From the NCBI RefSeq assembly GCF_003590095.1, contig NC_039478.1, positions 23,684,001 through 23,748,000 on the forward strand: a DNA stretch of 64,000 nt. The letters are read 5' to 3'. Made by a program: the position numbers and the translations under genes. Origin of the DNA: Trichoplusia ni. Taxonomy: Eukaryota; Arthropoda; Insecta; Lepidoptera; Noctuidae. The notes beneath the pieces were generated by a model. It had not been told where the DNA came from, did not search any database, and saw nothing but the letters and a program-made list of their open reading frames with translations. Shown here in pieces: positions 24,645 to 38,659 of the stretch; the first letter of the stretch is position 1, and every line of letters begins with the position of its first letter.

Positions 24645-24722
24645 TGCCTAACTGTCATGGTTGATGGATAGAAAATTTCATAGGTGATGTATTTCTGTTG
24701 CCTCTGTAACAATAATCGAGTA
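24645..24722 (-). repeat. Interspersed repeat Z, inverted fragment
   Basis: GAAAATTTCATAGGTGATGTATTTCTGTTGCC is the inverse of the central part of repeat Z. Confidence 0.55.
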
Positions 24723-25206
24723 CACAAACGAATAAAATAGATACAATACGGAACATAGAACAACGAGGCTACGAAAACACCAAGACTTCAAAAAAGGAGT
24801 TTTTCATTTCGGCCGGTATGTATTTATGTATGCATACGAATGTCGCCTGATTCAATTCACTTGATTTTGTTTTTGATCGATTCAAAATGTACCAATATGC
24901 CGATACCATTAGGTTCCTTAACAATGTCATTATTTTATAGAAATCAAAGCACAAAACAAATTGCCCAGTTTTTTTCTTAAACACACTTAGACGAGCTTAC
25001 ACGTGTCTGTAACAATTTCAAGAAGATTCTCGACTTATAATAATGATTCTCAAAACAATAATACCCTCTTACCTATAATATGAAGGGTCTAGACAGCTAA
25101 TATGTTTTTTCTCCACTTAAATTGTCTCTTAGAAATAAAACTCGAAATAGAAACCATAATTTCCAAGAAAACAACAATATTAATACGATTACGTACATAA
25201 CCGAAG

Positions 25207-25229
25207 ACGCCCACGCCCACGCCCACGCC
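25207..25229. repeat. ACGCCC microsatellite
   Basis: Three and most of a fourth copy of ACGCCC in tandem. Confidence 0.85.
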
Positions 25230-28139
25230 TTCTACTTACCGTAATGTGGAATTGTTTGTTATAAATGCTCCTTGCGACATAATATGATTAACAATATCAA
25301 CAACAACGTGATGTATTATTTTTTTAATTTCTTCCATAATTTGAAAAAAAAAAACAATGATCTTAAGAACGTCCTCTTATCAGATCTTAAAGCAATTATT
25401 TTTTTTTCGCCAACGTAAAAGCGAGACGCCGCTATCTCTAATGTTATTCGCCGTCTCGTTTCCACAAAACCATCAGTATAACTCCAAAGGCCCATAGTCA
25501 GGCACCGTAATAAAATAATACCTTCATTTCTTTTAGTCGAAAGGTATAAAGTATTTCATAAGATCGCTTATTTTTCTGTTAACGAGAAATCTTCAAGTAA
25601 GAAACGCAAAGGAAACGTTAGAAGTATTTTCTTTAACTGGAATCTTCAGTCGAGAAGCAATGGGAAATTACGAGCAGCGATTTTAATTTCTTGAATTTCT
25701 TTAAATCGTTGGAACTATTTCTCATTTTGTAATAGGGAACTAAGAAAACGACTTGGTCTCTGTACTCACTTCGTTCTTTGAAACCTCTTACAATCGGGAC
25801 CGGCGTCGAGAGGATTTCTTATATTTTTCTTCGACTTAAGTCTTGTTTACGGATAAACGTTTTCAAGAAAAATATCGCCTCCTGACTTATATTCCCGTTT
25901 AAGTACATAATATTAAATCCTGGAACAAATATTTGTAAATTTCACAAATGCTTGTTCTAATAAAACAACGCAGTTCGTTCAGAATGCGGTGAATTTTCTG
26001 AATGTTTAATATGATTTTGTTTCGCGTCGTTCTTTTGTTATGAGGCACACGTACGCAGGTCTATTTGTTAACTTAGACATGTCATTATTATACTAATGTA
26101 AGTTGACAATATTGCGCAATCATTATGATAAGAATAGTATATAAAATGTACCTTCGAAACAGCTGTAATGGTTGTACTGTAAGCGGTGGTGCCCATTAAC
26201 ATATGTCATTTTTCATACAAACAATTCTTCTTCTATATTTAATGAAGGTTTACAGCATATTTACCTATTTACCTACTTGAAAGAGTAATTCCAGACACAT
26301 AGTGGTTTCTTAGGTTTACGCTAATGTTAGACATTGAAATGCAACTACTTTTACGGATTTTATCGCGGTTTAATTTAAGATCTTAGTTCAAGACGTTTCG
26401 ACACCTTTGCAGGTATTATGGTCACGGGCAGACTGAAATAGCGTTCGTCTTGACAGAACATGTTGCTCGTTCTACCTTCATATTATGTACAAACAAACAA
26501 AACCAAACACATTTTTTTTTCCGACCAGAGATCACCGATTTTTTCAACCTTTTCAGTTTCATCCTTAGCCCGATTTTCTCTAAATAAATATTACTACCAA
26601 GTTCTTTCGTTACGTCGCCTCTACAGTATAGTAAGCAAGATACATTTTCACAGTTGCAACGTTCATAAAAACGTGAAAATGTATGGCACTGACATTTACT
26701 TAGTTTGATTTAACCCTGTGACAGTTCTCATTAATTAAAATCGACGTGTAGCTGAAACGATGACACGTTAGTTATATTAGAGTAAGTACCTTTACCGCAC
26801 TACAGATGTGCGCATAGGGCGAAGATGGAATTTATTTCTGTTATTCTAAAAGTGATTGAGTGAGTCAGAAATTGTGCGGACGTCTTTTTTCTCTCTGTAC
26901 ACGTATAAAAGACATCATGTTGTAAATTTTCCAACGCTAATAGTAACTGACAACCAGTCTGACTAAGGGGTATCGTGTTGCACAGGTAACTGGGTTGAGG
27001 AGGTCAGATAGGCAGTCGCTCCTTGTAAAACACTGATACTTAGCTGAAACCAGTTAGACAGAAGGCTAGGCCGATGATTAAATGACATTGTTTTAATCAC
27101 TAATACATACAACTGACTTTTAATAAAAAGACTGCTCTGTCAACTTGATGAAATCCCGCTTTAAATGATAAAATAATCAACATAATCGGGGCATCTAGTC
27201 CGAAATTTTGAGATATCAAACAAACGAATTGAAAACTCTTTTTAAAGTAACTGGTCGATTGTCGTTTCGTTTCTTGCCTGAAAGTAAAACTCCGTTCAAC
27301 ACGTGGAAATGCAATTTAAAGTGTTTTCGCTTTTGTTTCATTTCTAACTTAGAAAACTCGATCTAAATGTTTACTTGTTTCGAAGTCAAGTACTTAGTTG
27401 GTTGTCCACTGACAATAGAAAGTTGTTTATTTTTCATCTGGCAGAGTATTTGCATGGTGGAAGACCTTGTGACATTTTGATGTTAAAAAGATTTATCCCC
27501 TTTAAACTTACAAAACAAGCACTGACCTCCTTTTGAATTCATAGCTATATTCTACTACGCTCACTAGGTCTGCAATTTAGTTTTAGTTTAGCCGCGAAGT
27601 TTGTTTGTTTTTTTTTCAATATTTGTAAGAGTATTTTATACCCACAGTTCAAGCTTTCTGCTAATAGACATCCTATTCAGCTCCATCTCATATTTCTATT
27701 TAAAATTGAACGAACTAAAATAGTTCCCACATATTTTGTATATTACTAACTGACCCGGTGAATTTTTGTCTGCCGGGCTGTTTTCTACATCTACCATCTA
27801 CCTTTATCGCAGCTAAATGCATTAAAAAAAAGTGAAGTCGGTCCAACTGTTAGAGAGGTCACTAGTGACGTATACACGTACATTAGAATTATGTAAAGTT
27901 TAAAAAACGTTGGAAATGTTGGCGGCGACATTTAAACTTAGTTCGAAATAATATTTAAATATATAATTTAATGTGATTTCAATTTGAATCTGGCGCCACA
28001 CGTTTTTCTTACAATTTGAAAGAAACCGTATTTTTACAAAATGGCTTCCCCATCAACGCTTCGAACAGAATATTGGGCCGCAGAAAAACAATTCTCATTT
28101 TCGTAAATAAAATGGTTAAAGATTGTTTATCGTTAATAA

Positions 28140-28175
28140 AAAACCGGTCAAGTACGAGTCAGACTCGCGATCTTA
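28140..28175 (+). repeat. Interspersed repeat Z, 5' fragment
   Basis: ACCGGTCAAGTACGAGTCAGACTCGCG is the canonical start of repeat Z; the match ends soon after. Confidence 0.5.
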
Positions 28176-29501
28176 ATAGCTCTGTTAAAGAGAAAAAGAA
28201 TGGTCACCGATCAAATGATTATCCTCCCAATTGCTGCGTTACCTCAATTTCTATCTTTTAAATGGCCATATTTGGCTCTAAGCAAAATCGCCAGACTTAT
28301 GAACTTCCTATATTCTATAGATTTAAAACGACATTTTCCAAGATCTACATACTATTCTATTCTATCCTATTTGCTAGGCAAAGTTGAACATACTTGCAAA
28401 ATACTTCAAAAGAACGTCGAAAATCCTCAACCTCATCTCCCAAAAGAGGTTTTACTACCATCTAGTTACTTATCTATCTGCCTGACAGTTAGCCAAGTTC
28501 TCACCAAGAAGTTCTTATGATTTCATATTTTTTACCGTACTGCCCATCAATCTTCGGCCTCGTATATTTGCATATTTTCCCGACGAACGTGATTCGTTTA
28601 TAAAACTGACCTACAGGAAGCCCCAACCAAAAATATAATTACCTGCCTCCTCCCGATAGCCGCTGTAATTCACTTAAAAATAACTACGTTACCTGTGACA
28701 GGAAAAAAACCGTTTTAGAGTTAGGTTAGACTTGAGATAAACAATCGTTTGGGTAGCAACTGAGTAAGTCGAGTCTCAGTAATAGGTAGGTCTGTAGGCG
28801 ACTCCAGTGTTCACAAAAGCCACAAGGTACACAAAATAGGGTGCATGAAACAAGAACAGTGAAATATCATTCAAATATTTTTGATGAACTATCAAAAAAA
28901 TATTGGTATGGATGGTATAGAAACGCGACGCCATATTGCCGTAACGGAATCCCGTTGCATTGCCGTCCAGCCACGTCCTAGTCGAGTCTAAAGAAGTTTT
29001 AGTTAAAAAGCAACTTGTAAAGTGATGATATATCTTACTTGTAGAATAAAATAATGATTTCATTCATTCATAGGGTTTCGTTTTTAAACTATGGCTATGG
29101 AACCCTAAAATGATTCAATTCCGGGATCATTAGTACTCGTAAACGGCTAAACTTCCGCGGCTACCGAATTTGAATGCGAATTTAAATAAATTTGAATGTG
29201 ATTCTCACGTGTATATACACGACTAGACTAATCACCCAATTTGAATTATTCCTCGACCAACTTAACTTAAAAAAACCTTTTAAATGGTTAAAAATGACAG
29301 AACTGACTCTTTGATTCGATATCTAAATAAATATCTTGAAGAAATTCGTCGGCATCAGAAATGTAGTGATCGGCATGGAGTAATTCGTCAAGTATCTAAA
29401 TTGGTTAACTCTGTAAATAGCAAATACATTGTTGCATTGTGGGCAGCGCTTGGAGATAAATGGGCCGTTTAATATAACCTGATTAAACGCCGCGGCGGCA
29501 C

Positions 29502-29534
29502 GTCGGCGTCGCGTCGGCGTCGCGTCGGCGTCGC
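29502..29534. repeat. GTCGGCGTCGC minisatellite, 3 perfect units
   Basis: Three exact tandem copies of the 11-mer GTCGGCGTCGC within a GC-rich block (29488-29540) in otherwise AT-rich intron. Confidence 0.9.
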
Positions 29535-30129
29535 GCTCACTGTATTTAAATACGATGCATATTTCATGCACTGAATCACTCCGTATTGACACGTTCGCGC
29601 GCATACTAATTGCAACCTCCGTGGCATAGCTGTTTTTTAAAACTAACTTTTTTTGCTGCAAAAAAACAAAGCTGTAGCGAGCAACAGTAATCGTTAAAAT
29701 GTTTTTTTTTTTCAAAAACAAATTCCTACAGGAATACAAATTTCGTGCACAAATTGTTGTACGCAAATATCATGTATCCAACAATATTGTATGCATTGAT
29801 CCCTCTCTAGTTTCTCTTTATACATGCAGATCAATTTCTGGTGAATTTCGATAGTACAAACATGGTAGATAGTGTTGTCCGTTAACTATTGTTTGGAGAT
29901 GTGCCTCAGCGGACACTATTGTTACAGCCGTAGGCTAAAACACTCTAGATCAGATCGAGAGATCGATTGATATAGACAGTGATTAGCTCCACTCGAGTTC
30001 ATGAAACTATCAAACGTAACACTGACGCTGACGTATGAAAGGAAGGAACAGTCTTAATCGGTCGGATTAAGTTTGGCAATAATAAAGGAATCGAAAAAAA
30101 CAATGACAGTCAGGTAGATCACAACAAAG

Positions 30130-30240
30130 TAAAACTTATGGAAGTGGTGCTAAGAACGTCACTTGTTGGTAAAAAGTGTCTCACCGATAAGTGACGTCAC
30201 ACGAGATTTCAACTTACTGTACATCCGTCACTATTTATTT
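30130..30240 (+). repeat. Diverged repeat W, copy 2
   Basis: GTTGGTAAAAAGTGTC, GTGACGTCACACGA and GATTTCAACTTACTGTA parallel 5815-5915. It carries a palindromic TGACGTCA (30192-30199). Confidence 0.45.
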
Positions 30241-33200
30241 AAACAGTTATAATATTCAGAATTTCACATAAAACCGTTATTAAAAAGATCCGTTCAAAAA
30301 TTTCATTTTTGTTTTTAGTTAGGCAAAGAATCTGGTCATAAATAATGGAAGCAAAATATTAAATAACTGCCGTTTCAACCGAAATTATCACTGACAAGCA
30401 CACAACATATGAAGATCACATTATAACCTTAAATGTCTAAATTCAAAATGGCGACTAGACTACGTCAGTAACAAGTAAACGTACCCTAAGTAATATCTAT
30501 TACCGCAGGCCAGCTTAGTGCTTAAGTCAGATTATTTTGAGCATTTTCCCTAAAATGCCTGATGGCACAGGAAGGCTCAGCGCCGTCACGTCGTGGTTGG
30601 TCTCTCTTGAGTCTCATTGTCTACGTCAAATGTTAAGCCTTCATATTCACTGCTTACTGTTGTTTTAGTTATCTAATGTCTTTCTAATGTATTATTTCGG
30701 AGTATTTCTGTAATTTGTGGTTGTTTAGAAAGACGTGTGTGGTTTGAAGTACTTTCAAGTATTTCCTGAATAAGCGAAGGTGCAAGAATAATTTCCAAAA
30801 TTTTTGGAATTGTTAGTTGGATTCCAAATCTTTAGAAATATATCTTAGATTGATTTATCATCTAACTTATGTTTATTTGAATAGGTTGAAGTCGGCTCTC
30901 CAGTTAAGCACGTTTAATCAATTAAACTCGCTAATACAAAATGTTTTTAGATCAAAGCATTTTTTGTCCTCAGTAAATTCCTAGAATATTTTGATCCAAG
31001 CTGGTATGTCAACCATTTACAAAATACAACAAACTGCTGGTAAAACATTGTCGATATTTTAATTTTTGTTTTTCTGTAGGCTTCAATAAATAAATGTACG
31101 AACAATTTCTGAAAATCACTAGCAGACCTATCATGAAAAATGTTACTGCGAAACATTTTGTGAAACTATCTTTTTGCGTTTGACAGCTCAGCTCCGATAT
31201 GTCATGGCTACAAAAGCTTTAATAATTATTTAAATTTTGTTTAATGAAAGAATGAGGTAATTTATTATGTTAACTTTATGTTACTGTACAATGCTGGAGA
31301 AGATGTTTATAAAACGGCTTTTAAGCTTTAAAATTAAACTATTTCAAAAAAAAAGGAGGCTAATGTATTTTGTAACTTCCAATAAACAAGTAAATAATTA
31401 TTTACTTCGCGGCTCAATCAAAAAACAAACAATCATACAATTTCGTTTAAAAAGCTAATAAATAAAATATATACACATGTTTAACACTCATCAGTGGGTA
31501 CAGAGAGCTGGATCGCATCCTCACGGGCTCATTACACGCGCTACCGATCTGCGAATAACGTCAGTTACGTGTCAAGCATTAAATGAAATCACGGCCTTCC
31601 AGCTATTGCATTGCACGACTAATTATTATGACGTTAATAACAGCTATTTATCACAAATAAACGTTACGGCACGTAATAAATACTTTTTTGTGCGTATCCT
31701 GTCATTGTGTGTGATTCAAAAGTAGAACTTTAGCATTAGGTCTTTGGGTTTCTTTTTGCAAAATTCAAATCGATAAAAATTTTAAGTTAGGCTACAATGT
31801 TGCACCGTTTTCTCAGTGTTTTAGCTGTGGAAAATTGCACCACTCTACGGTAAAGCACGCTGTCACTATTTTGCAATTCAATACAAAATTATTAGGTACT
31901 TACCTTAGGACACTAATTGATTATAATGTGTTAATCTAGGTTGCAATGCTATCTATGTAACCTACAAATATAAAAATGTCTTTTATCATGTAAAACAGTT
32001 TTTTTTAAATAAACTGAAAATGAGTTATCTGTGTACAAATCTGTTCAATAATTTTCGATATGTTAAGTTCCAACAATCAGTCATATTAGAAAGTATGCAT
32101 TGAAGTTATTTTTGTAAGTTTGGCAAAAATTAACAAAAACACATAGGTAACAAAACTAGTTACGAATATTCGCATGTGAGTGACCTGAATAGACGGTGAA
32201 AGAGATATTCCGTTAGACGCACGCTGTTGGCTTTTATACGATGTTACCTGCCGTCGGTTCGATTGACGTTTCGAACTACGGCGGAATCCTTTTTGTCTTA
32301 TTGTGGACGCTGATCAATATGAGAGCAATTTATCCTCGCAATATCACTCGACAAACCCGAACTCTCTATTATCCGACTTTGTAGAGACAGCTAGACTATT
32401 TTTGTTCGTATTGTGATGCTTTGTATCTCATGCCAAAAATTGCGGAAATGTTGAACTCGCGTCACGAAAATTACGACACGAGTTTACAAATAAAATAGAC
32501 CAAGAGTCCGTAGCACAGACAGCATCTGTAAATGCCGACGCGCTAATGGAAAATTCACATCATCATATGCAACAGTGTGTAAAATCAAAAAGTTACAAAA
32601 TAAACAGAACAAACTTGGGGCTAGACATTATTCCATATTACATTTATAACTAGTTTTCGCAATGTCCGTCAGAGCAGACGTTATCAAAACTTTTAATACA
32701 TAAAACTCTACATGTTATCTCATAGTTTTTGTTTGCTGACGTCATAGTGGGACTTGGCGCGTGGACACGTTTTAATAATGTCAAGGACTGTGTTAGGACG
32801 CACCCTGTATATTATATAGTAAGCATCGGTCTGTGAGAACTAAGTATTTTTTATTATTTGTTCTGATAATAGTGCTTAGCATTTCCTTAATAGTGATGAC
32901 GACTGGGTATAAAAAGAAAAACATATTTAGTTCCTCAGTTACATATATTAAAACCATGAGACACTTTTTAAAAAAAAAATATTGACAGAGATAAACAACT
33001 TTCTTTTCCTAAAATTTCTGTTAATAGTGGCGTCTCGCCTCAGCTCCATACATTAATGCACATACGCATGTACAAATAGCACCCGATAAACAAAAGACTA
33101 CACGATTTTACCGTTCAAATCTGAAAATCGAAACTAGATATTAAAAATAAAATCAAACTAAAAATTGGACGTGACAGAGTTCGTGTTGAACTTCTATTGT

Positions 33201-33786
33201 ACGTCCAACACAGCCTGTTGTCAGAACCTTGTTTGTACATGTGTGCTTACATACCTCATGCAGTGTGTTCCTTTTTCCCGTTCACTTTGATACGCCGAAA
33301 TTTCATTTGGCTTTTTGTCAGGTGAACTTCTATTGTGCAATGAATTTCCGAATTTTCAGTATCGGAGGTCGAATACAAACAAAAGTCAATTGTACGAAAT
33401 ACAGTGTATTTTGCTCTTTTTAAACAAACATAAGCGGACCATTGCAGTAGCTGAGTTTTTATTATTTCCTCTCTTGCTTTGTTTTATTTCTCTACGTTAC
33501 TGCAAGTTAATTATTCCGTCGATAATTTCGGGCTGAATAATGCAGTCTCCTGTGCCAGTTCTCGCTATATTTATTTATGTGGCAGGGTAAGTTTGGCACT
33601 GCTAATACCATTGACGTATGGGATGACAATCAGAATTGGTAAGTGGATGGAAAGTTGGAACAATGGATATTGAGGCAGAAAATTTGCTAGTGACATTTTA
33701 AAACTTTGACTTTTAAGTACCTAGAGCCTTTTGTTGTAAATTTTACAAAGGACCTGTTTTAGTGAAAAAAGTGACTTACATAATTT

Positions 33787-33855
33787 ATTTAGCTCTCAGT
33801 GTCATCATCATTATCATCATCCCACCTCAGTCCACTGCTGGACATAGGCCATTCT
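33787..33855 (+). repeat. Interspersed repeat fragment (CAGTCCACTGCTGGACATAG core)
   Basis: ATCATCATTATCATCATCCC followed by CAGTCCACTGCTGGACATAG is a core I know from many lepidopteran retrotransposon-derived copies. An inverted fragment (TGTCCAGCAGCGGACAT) is at 37285-37305. Confidence 0.5.
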
Positions 33856-34224
33856 CTCTTCCTCATCTTTGACCTTTGATAAACCTTAACCATTACTTAA
33901 TACGCTTGTATTGTATTATGCTACCGTCCGTTCGCTCTTCCGACTGCTCAACCGGGGGCTACAATTGACGTTAGCTATTCCTGGATATAACGTAACACCT
34001 TTGGATGCCGTCTTGGTATTGTATTGTAACGCCCATTCGACAATAATATTCGAAACTCCACGTTGAGTGATTGATGAAGACAACCATCCAGCTTCGATGT
34101 AGAGTATTGTAGAGTCAGTAAAGTTAAACTTAATTCAAACTTTATGAAGAATGAAAATGAACCTTTTTGTGTACTTTTTCCCAATTGTAAACCCCACTTA
34201 TCGTTACATAGTTTTCTATATAAA

Positions 34225-34498
34225 ACTAGCTGACCCAGCAAACATTGTTTTGCCGACTTTTTTTCTAGTTGTATCTATTTTTAATGCCACATTATAAAAA
34301 AAAAACAAACAATTTCGACCAAAAAATATTTTTTTTTTATTGCAACCCTTATCACTTAGGGGTATTAAAAATAGATGTTGTTCTATTCTCAGACCTGCCC
34401 AATATTTATACGAAATTTCATAAAAAAACGCTCGAACCGTTTCGGAGGAGTACGGTAACTAACATCGTGACACGGAAATTTTATATTTTAGAAGACTA
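34225..34498 (+). repeat. Dispersed repeat Y, copy 2
   Basis: The better-preserved copy, opening ACTAGCTGACCCAGCAAAC. The segments TTATCACTTAGG, TCAGACCTGC, TTTCGGAGGAGTACGGTAAC and CATCGTGACACGG recur at 558-782. A third fragment (AACTGACCCGGTGAATTTTT) is at 27749-27790. Confidence 0.7.
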
Positions 34499-36962
34499 TA
34501 TCTATACCTATACAAATACAAATATGTTTACTGTCAGGTATAAATCTATAAAACCGTTTCTTTTTTAAATTTCAGTAGCCTTACTACTTTATTAAAAAGG
34601 CGATTCTCTGCCATTCACGGATATCACGCTTCAACAATCGCAACCCTTTAGCAACCGGAATTAAAAACGACACGTAAATAATGTTCTGACATTCTGTCTC
34701 TACATTTTATTTGAAAAAGACAAAGATACACGTAAAAGAGTTTTATAAATCCGATTGTATGTACGCTGTTGCTGTCTCTACAATAAATGCACACAAAGTC
34801 CTTTGTAATCAGGAGTTTAATGAAGTTCGACTGCATCTGTATTAGCCATTTTACGGTTAAGTAGCGGTCAAGTGATGGTTTTGTAGCATCCGTGGATACT
34901 ATGATGCGCCATTGAGTTTTCGATTGTGTTCGGAAATGCGGGAATTGTGCGCTGGATTTCTACAATTATTTAGCTTTCGGATTACTAACTGTTTTGTAGA
35001 GAGAATCAGGGAATGTAGAGTGATTTACGATTGGCTTCGAATTGTTGCACTTTCGCTAATAATCAGCGAAAACAGTGTATAATGATCGATAAGTACTTTT
35101 ATTTTTTTCTTGCAGATATTAATTACTTAATTCACAGAAAATGGAACTTGGCATGACGTCACTACTCTCCTAAACTATAAAGAATCTTCGTCAAATTGTA
35201 CTGTTTAGTAAGGCAAGGAAATGAATGCGAATAATATAGTTCGATTTTCTACCAGATATACTTGACACATTGTTACTTTAATCACAGTCATCATACCGAT
35301 TGCCATCATTTAACGCTCGCAAGTTACGATTAAATACTTACAATAATGTAATTCATTGAACAATCTTGACATCTGATCAATTCAAGGTGCGTTTTCTAAT
35401 AGCCTTAGGAGGCTTACTCACACCTCTTAAAATAACACTAGTACAGTTACAAAAGAGAGACAAAGCAAAAGACTGCGTATAGTGCCATCTTTCTCCCACA
35501 AAAAGTGTTCAAGAGGTAGCAGTAGGTTCGCAAAGTGTAGTCTTTGGGCTGCAATCCATTAATCCCACCGCGAACTTGCCTGGCTTCGGCTTACCTTATT
35601 AGTGGCGCTAGTAAGATAGGCTGCGGAAATACTTATTTAGAATACCAAGAAATATGCACTTTATCTAGATAAATGTGCATGTTTTCAATTTTGACTCTGT
35701 GCTGTAGTTACCTCAGTTTATTTTTGTCAAAAAATGATAAAACTTACTTTTCTTAGCTTTAAATACAACTGATGAAGCCGCTCGCACGATTTTGTATAGA
35801 AATAATTACTTTAGATTTTTATTAATCGTAGTCTAAATAAAAAAAATGATGATAAATAAATCCAAAGAGATACTTTCACGTTGCCAATCAGGCCTTAAAA
35901 TAACTCATTAAAAAGTTAGACCACAAATTCTTTTTTTGTACAGTCTGGAAGGAACGAAAACGCACATTAAAAATTCAGAGTCGGCTTTAAGCGGACAAAA
36001 CTGTTCGTGTCAATTTGTATAGGTATAAGCGGCTATTGATTCAAATTGATGCAGTTAGCCGGGTGATTCGCTTTTAAACACTTCATTACAGTTTCAACGG
36101 TTAGCCGGCGGCCGGACAGACGTGTCGGGCCGACCCGCGGCGGCGACGTGTCATCGGCTTCGACAGGACTTTTTGCTTGAACGAAATGGATTTATTAGTT
36201 AGAATGAACGATGCAATTAAGAATTATTGAGGCATGGAATAGGAATTGTGCTTTAAGTTATTTGGTCTATTCTAAGAGCTTTTTGTTGATATGTAAAATA
36301 CGTTGAATTCTTACATTCTAGTTACTTTCTTTACCCATTTTAAAACAGTTACAAGTTAAAAAGAAAAATATTTTATTTATTGCGTTTTTGTATTATATTT
36401 AGCTCTGTTTTACGACTATCATTTTCTTGCTAGCCAGTAACAAAAAAATATACCTAACTCAATAATTTAACATCCCTTATTCACATGTTTTCTTAATTTA
36501 AGTTTTTATCAACATGCATCACATATTCGACCTCCTTTTTACCACCGCTGTACCTTAATTTTTTTTATTTAAGTGCAAGATGAGCAAAGGTTTATTCAAT
36601 ACGTACCAACATATGGTCATAATAATATGGCTTCGTAATATTACGTGATATAAGCTGGTCAGTGAATACATGTGGGAATTCCTAGTAGCTACAGGAACGC
36701 CTGGAATAGCAATCTAACATAATAATTATAATCTGTCAAGCTGAAATTGCAGGGAACCATTTAATATGTGGTTAGTGTCTTTGACGTCGCCTCGTGTGAC
36801 AGTCCGTATCATTAGATCGTTATCTCAAAGCAATGCGAACATCACTTATCTATAAATATAGTATCTTGATGCTAAATGTAATTACAAGGGGACGGAGTTG
36901 GTTTTAAGGCTCAATTTTTTTTATGACCGATTTTAAAAAGAGGTTTCTAGGTATACTTAATA

Positions 36963-37241
36963 TCTATACTAATATATAAAGCTGAAGAATTTGATTGTTT
37001 GTTTGAACGCGCTAATCTCAGGAACTACTGGTACAAATTGTAAAATTATTTTTGTGTTGAATAGACCATTCATCGAGGAAGGTATTAGGCTATATACCAT
37101 CACGCTGCGACTAATATGAGCGAAGATACAGTAGAAAATGTGGAAAAAACAGGAAAAATTATTCATCTTCGAGGTATTCTGTTCCAAAGTTTCTTACTTA
37201 TATCTTCTAAACACGCGGACGAAGTCACGGGCAACAGCTAG
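36963..37241 (+). mobile_element. Helitron-like non-autonomous element, copy 1 (subfamily A)
   Basis: The copy starts TCTATACTAATATATAAAG after an A, and ends GGGCAACAGCTAG before a T, matching Helitron rules (5' TC, 3' CTRR, insertion between A and T). Just before the end, GCGGACGAAGTC forms the left part of a short hairpin. It contains no gene. Related copies are at 37681, 56490, 57688 and, inverted, 11679. Confidence 0.75.
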
Positions 37242-37680
37242 TAAATTAATATGAACATAGGTGTCTTTGTGTACCTAGATTCCTATGTCCAGCAGCGGAC
37301 ATCTGAGATGATGATGACAATAGGTGTCTAAGGTGAATGTTTGTGAAAACCCTCGCAACTCAAATTTTGTTTCTTTTTGTGTGATGATTAATTACCTAAT
37401 CAACACCAATTTTTCGGCTTTTTAAAGTTAGTGTTGTTAACATCTTAATATCATAAAAGTATTTGAACTCAAGTGTGGAAATACGAAGCATATATTTAGT
37501 TAGTTTTGTGAGGCGGAATCATAATTATTTATCGCTGCTTCCCGGGCATATTTCTTGGTACTAGCTAGAATGCGAGTTGAAATAGTGAACTGCCGGCAAA
37601 GCGTCAGCTGTTAATTCAGATTTCCTATTATTATCGAAACTAGTCGGGTGATTTCGAAAATCCAGCTAATAAACTATTTG

Positions 37681-37953
37681 TCTATACTAATATTATAAAG
37701 AGGAAAGACTTGTTTGTTTCTTGGTTTGACACGAATAGGCTTCAAAACTACTGGTCCGATTTGAAAAATTCTTTCACTGTTGAGAAGCTACATTATCCCC
37801 GCTGAATATAGGTAATAATTTATTTTGAAAAATTTTAGGGTTCCGTAAGAAAATTGCGATAATGTAACCAAAGGTATAAAATCGGAAACCTATTTCTGTG
37901 TACGCTGCTAATACTATTGACAACACGCGGACGAAGCCGCGGGCAACTGCTAA
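37681..37953 (+). mobile_element. Helitron-like non-autonomous element, copy 2 (subfamily A)
   Basis: Starts TCTATACTAATATTATAAAG and ends GGGCAACTGCTAA followed by T, so the 3' end is CTAA rather than CTAG, still within the CTRR rule. It lies 440 bases after copy 1. Its internal part (GAAGCTACATTATCCCCGC) matches the 57.7 kb copy rather than copy 1. Confidence 0.72.
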
Positions 37954-38659
37954 TGATAAATAATTTTAAAGGATGATATTTCATAGTGGCTTTGAATTTG
38001 CATCGTAAAATATGTATTACTTATTCACAAATTTCTGAAAATTTCTAGCTTGAACGAAATAATGCCGTGACCGCTCGCGCTCGCATAGTTTCATTATTAC
38101 CTGGGATTTGAAGCAAAATAATTAGTTCAAAACCTGACAGATGAAGCGTGATGAATTTCATTTTACATTCGCCTAGATTGTTATTAAACTTGAATTTCAA
38201 CTCGTAAATGCAGGGAACGTGGACTACCTAATATAACCATAGCATGAACATTGAATTTCTGTGTAAATTGCAGCTGGACAATTAGATTGCATTTAGTTTA
38301 ACGCTTGTTCCTCAGCCTGTTTTAAAGTGAATTACTTAACTTCAAGTCTCCTTTTCGTTAGGCAAAATTATCTCTGTTATCTACGTAAGTGATTGTTGAA
38401 ACAAATTGGAACTTAGCGATATTGAAATAAAGCTCATTGTTCCTGGGACCAATGCATGTATCTATTCCTTCAAATTCCTCAACTTATAATAAAAAATGCG
38501 ACTTGAGACCAACCACGTGTAGCACCTACATAACATGTTTGGAATCATTGACTATGCTAGAAATGATAATTATAGAAATTAATTTGGACACCGACCTCTT
38601 TTGGATCTCACACTTCATTTAGTCTCCTCACTTAGGTATGGAACTGTCTACTGTCCAGA

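Larger units (their letters stand above)
22400..36960. other. AT-rich intron with sparse decayed repeats
   Basis: Outside the listed repeats and minisatellites (24.6, 25.2, 28.1, 29.5, 30.1, 33.8, 34.2 kb) I see nothing assignable. GC-rich islands at 24200-24270 and 36100-36165 stand out by composition only. Confidence 0.5.
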
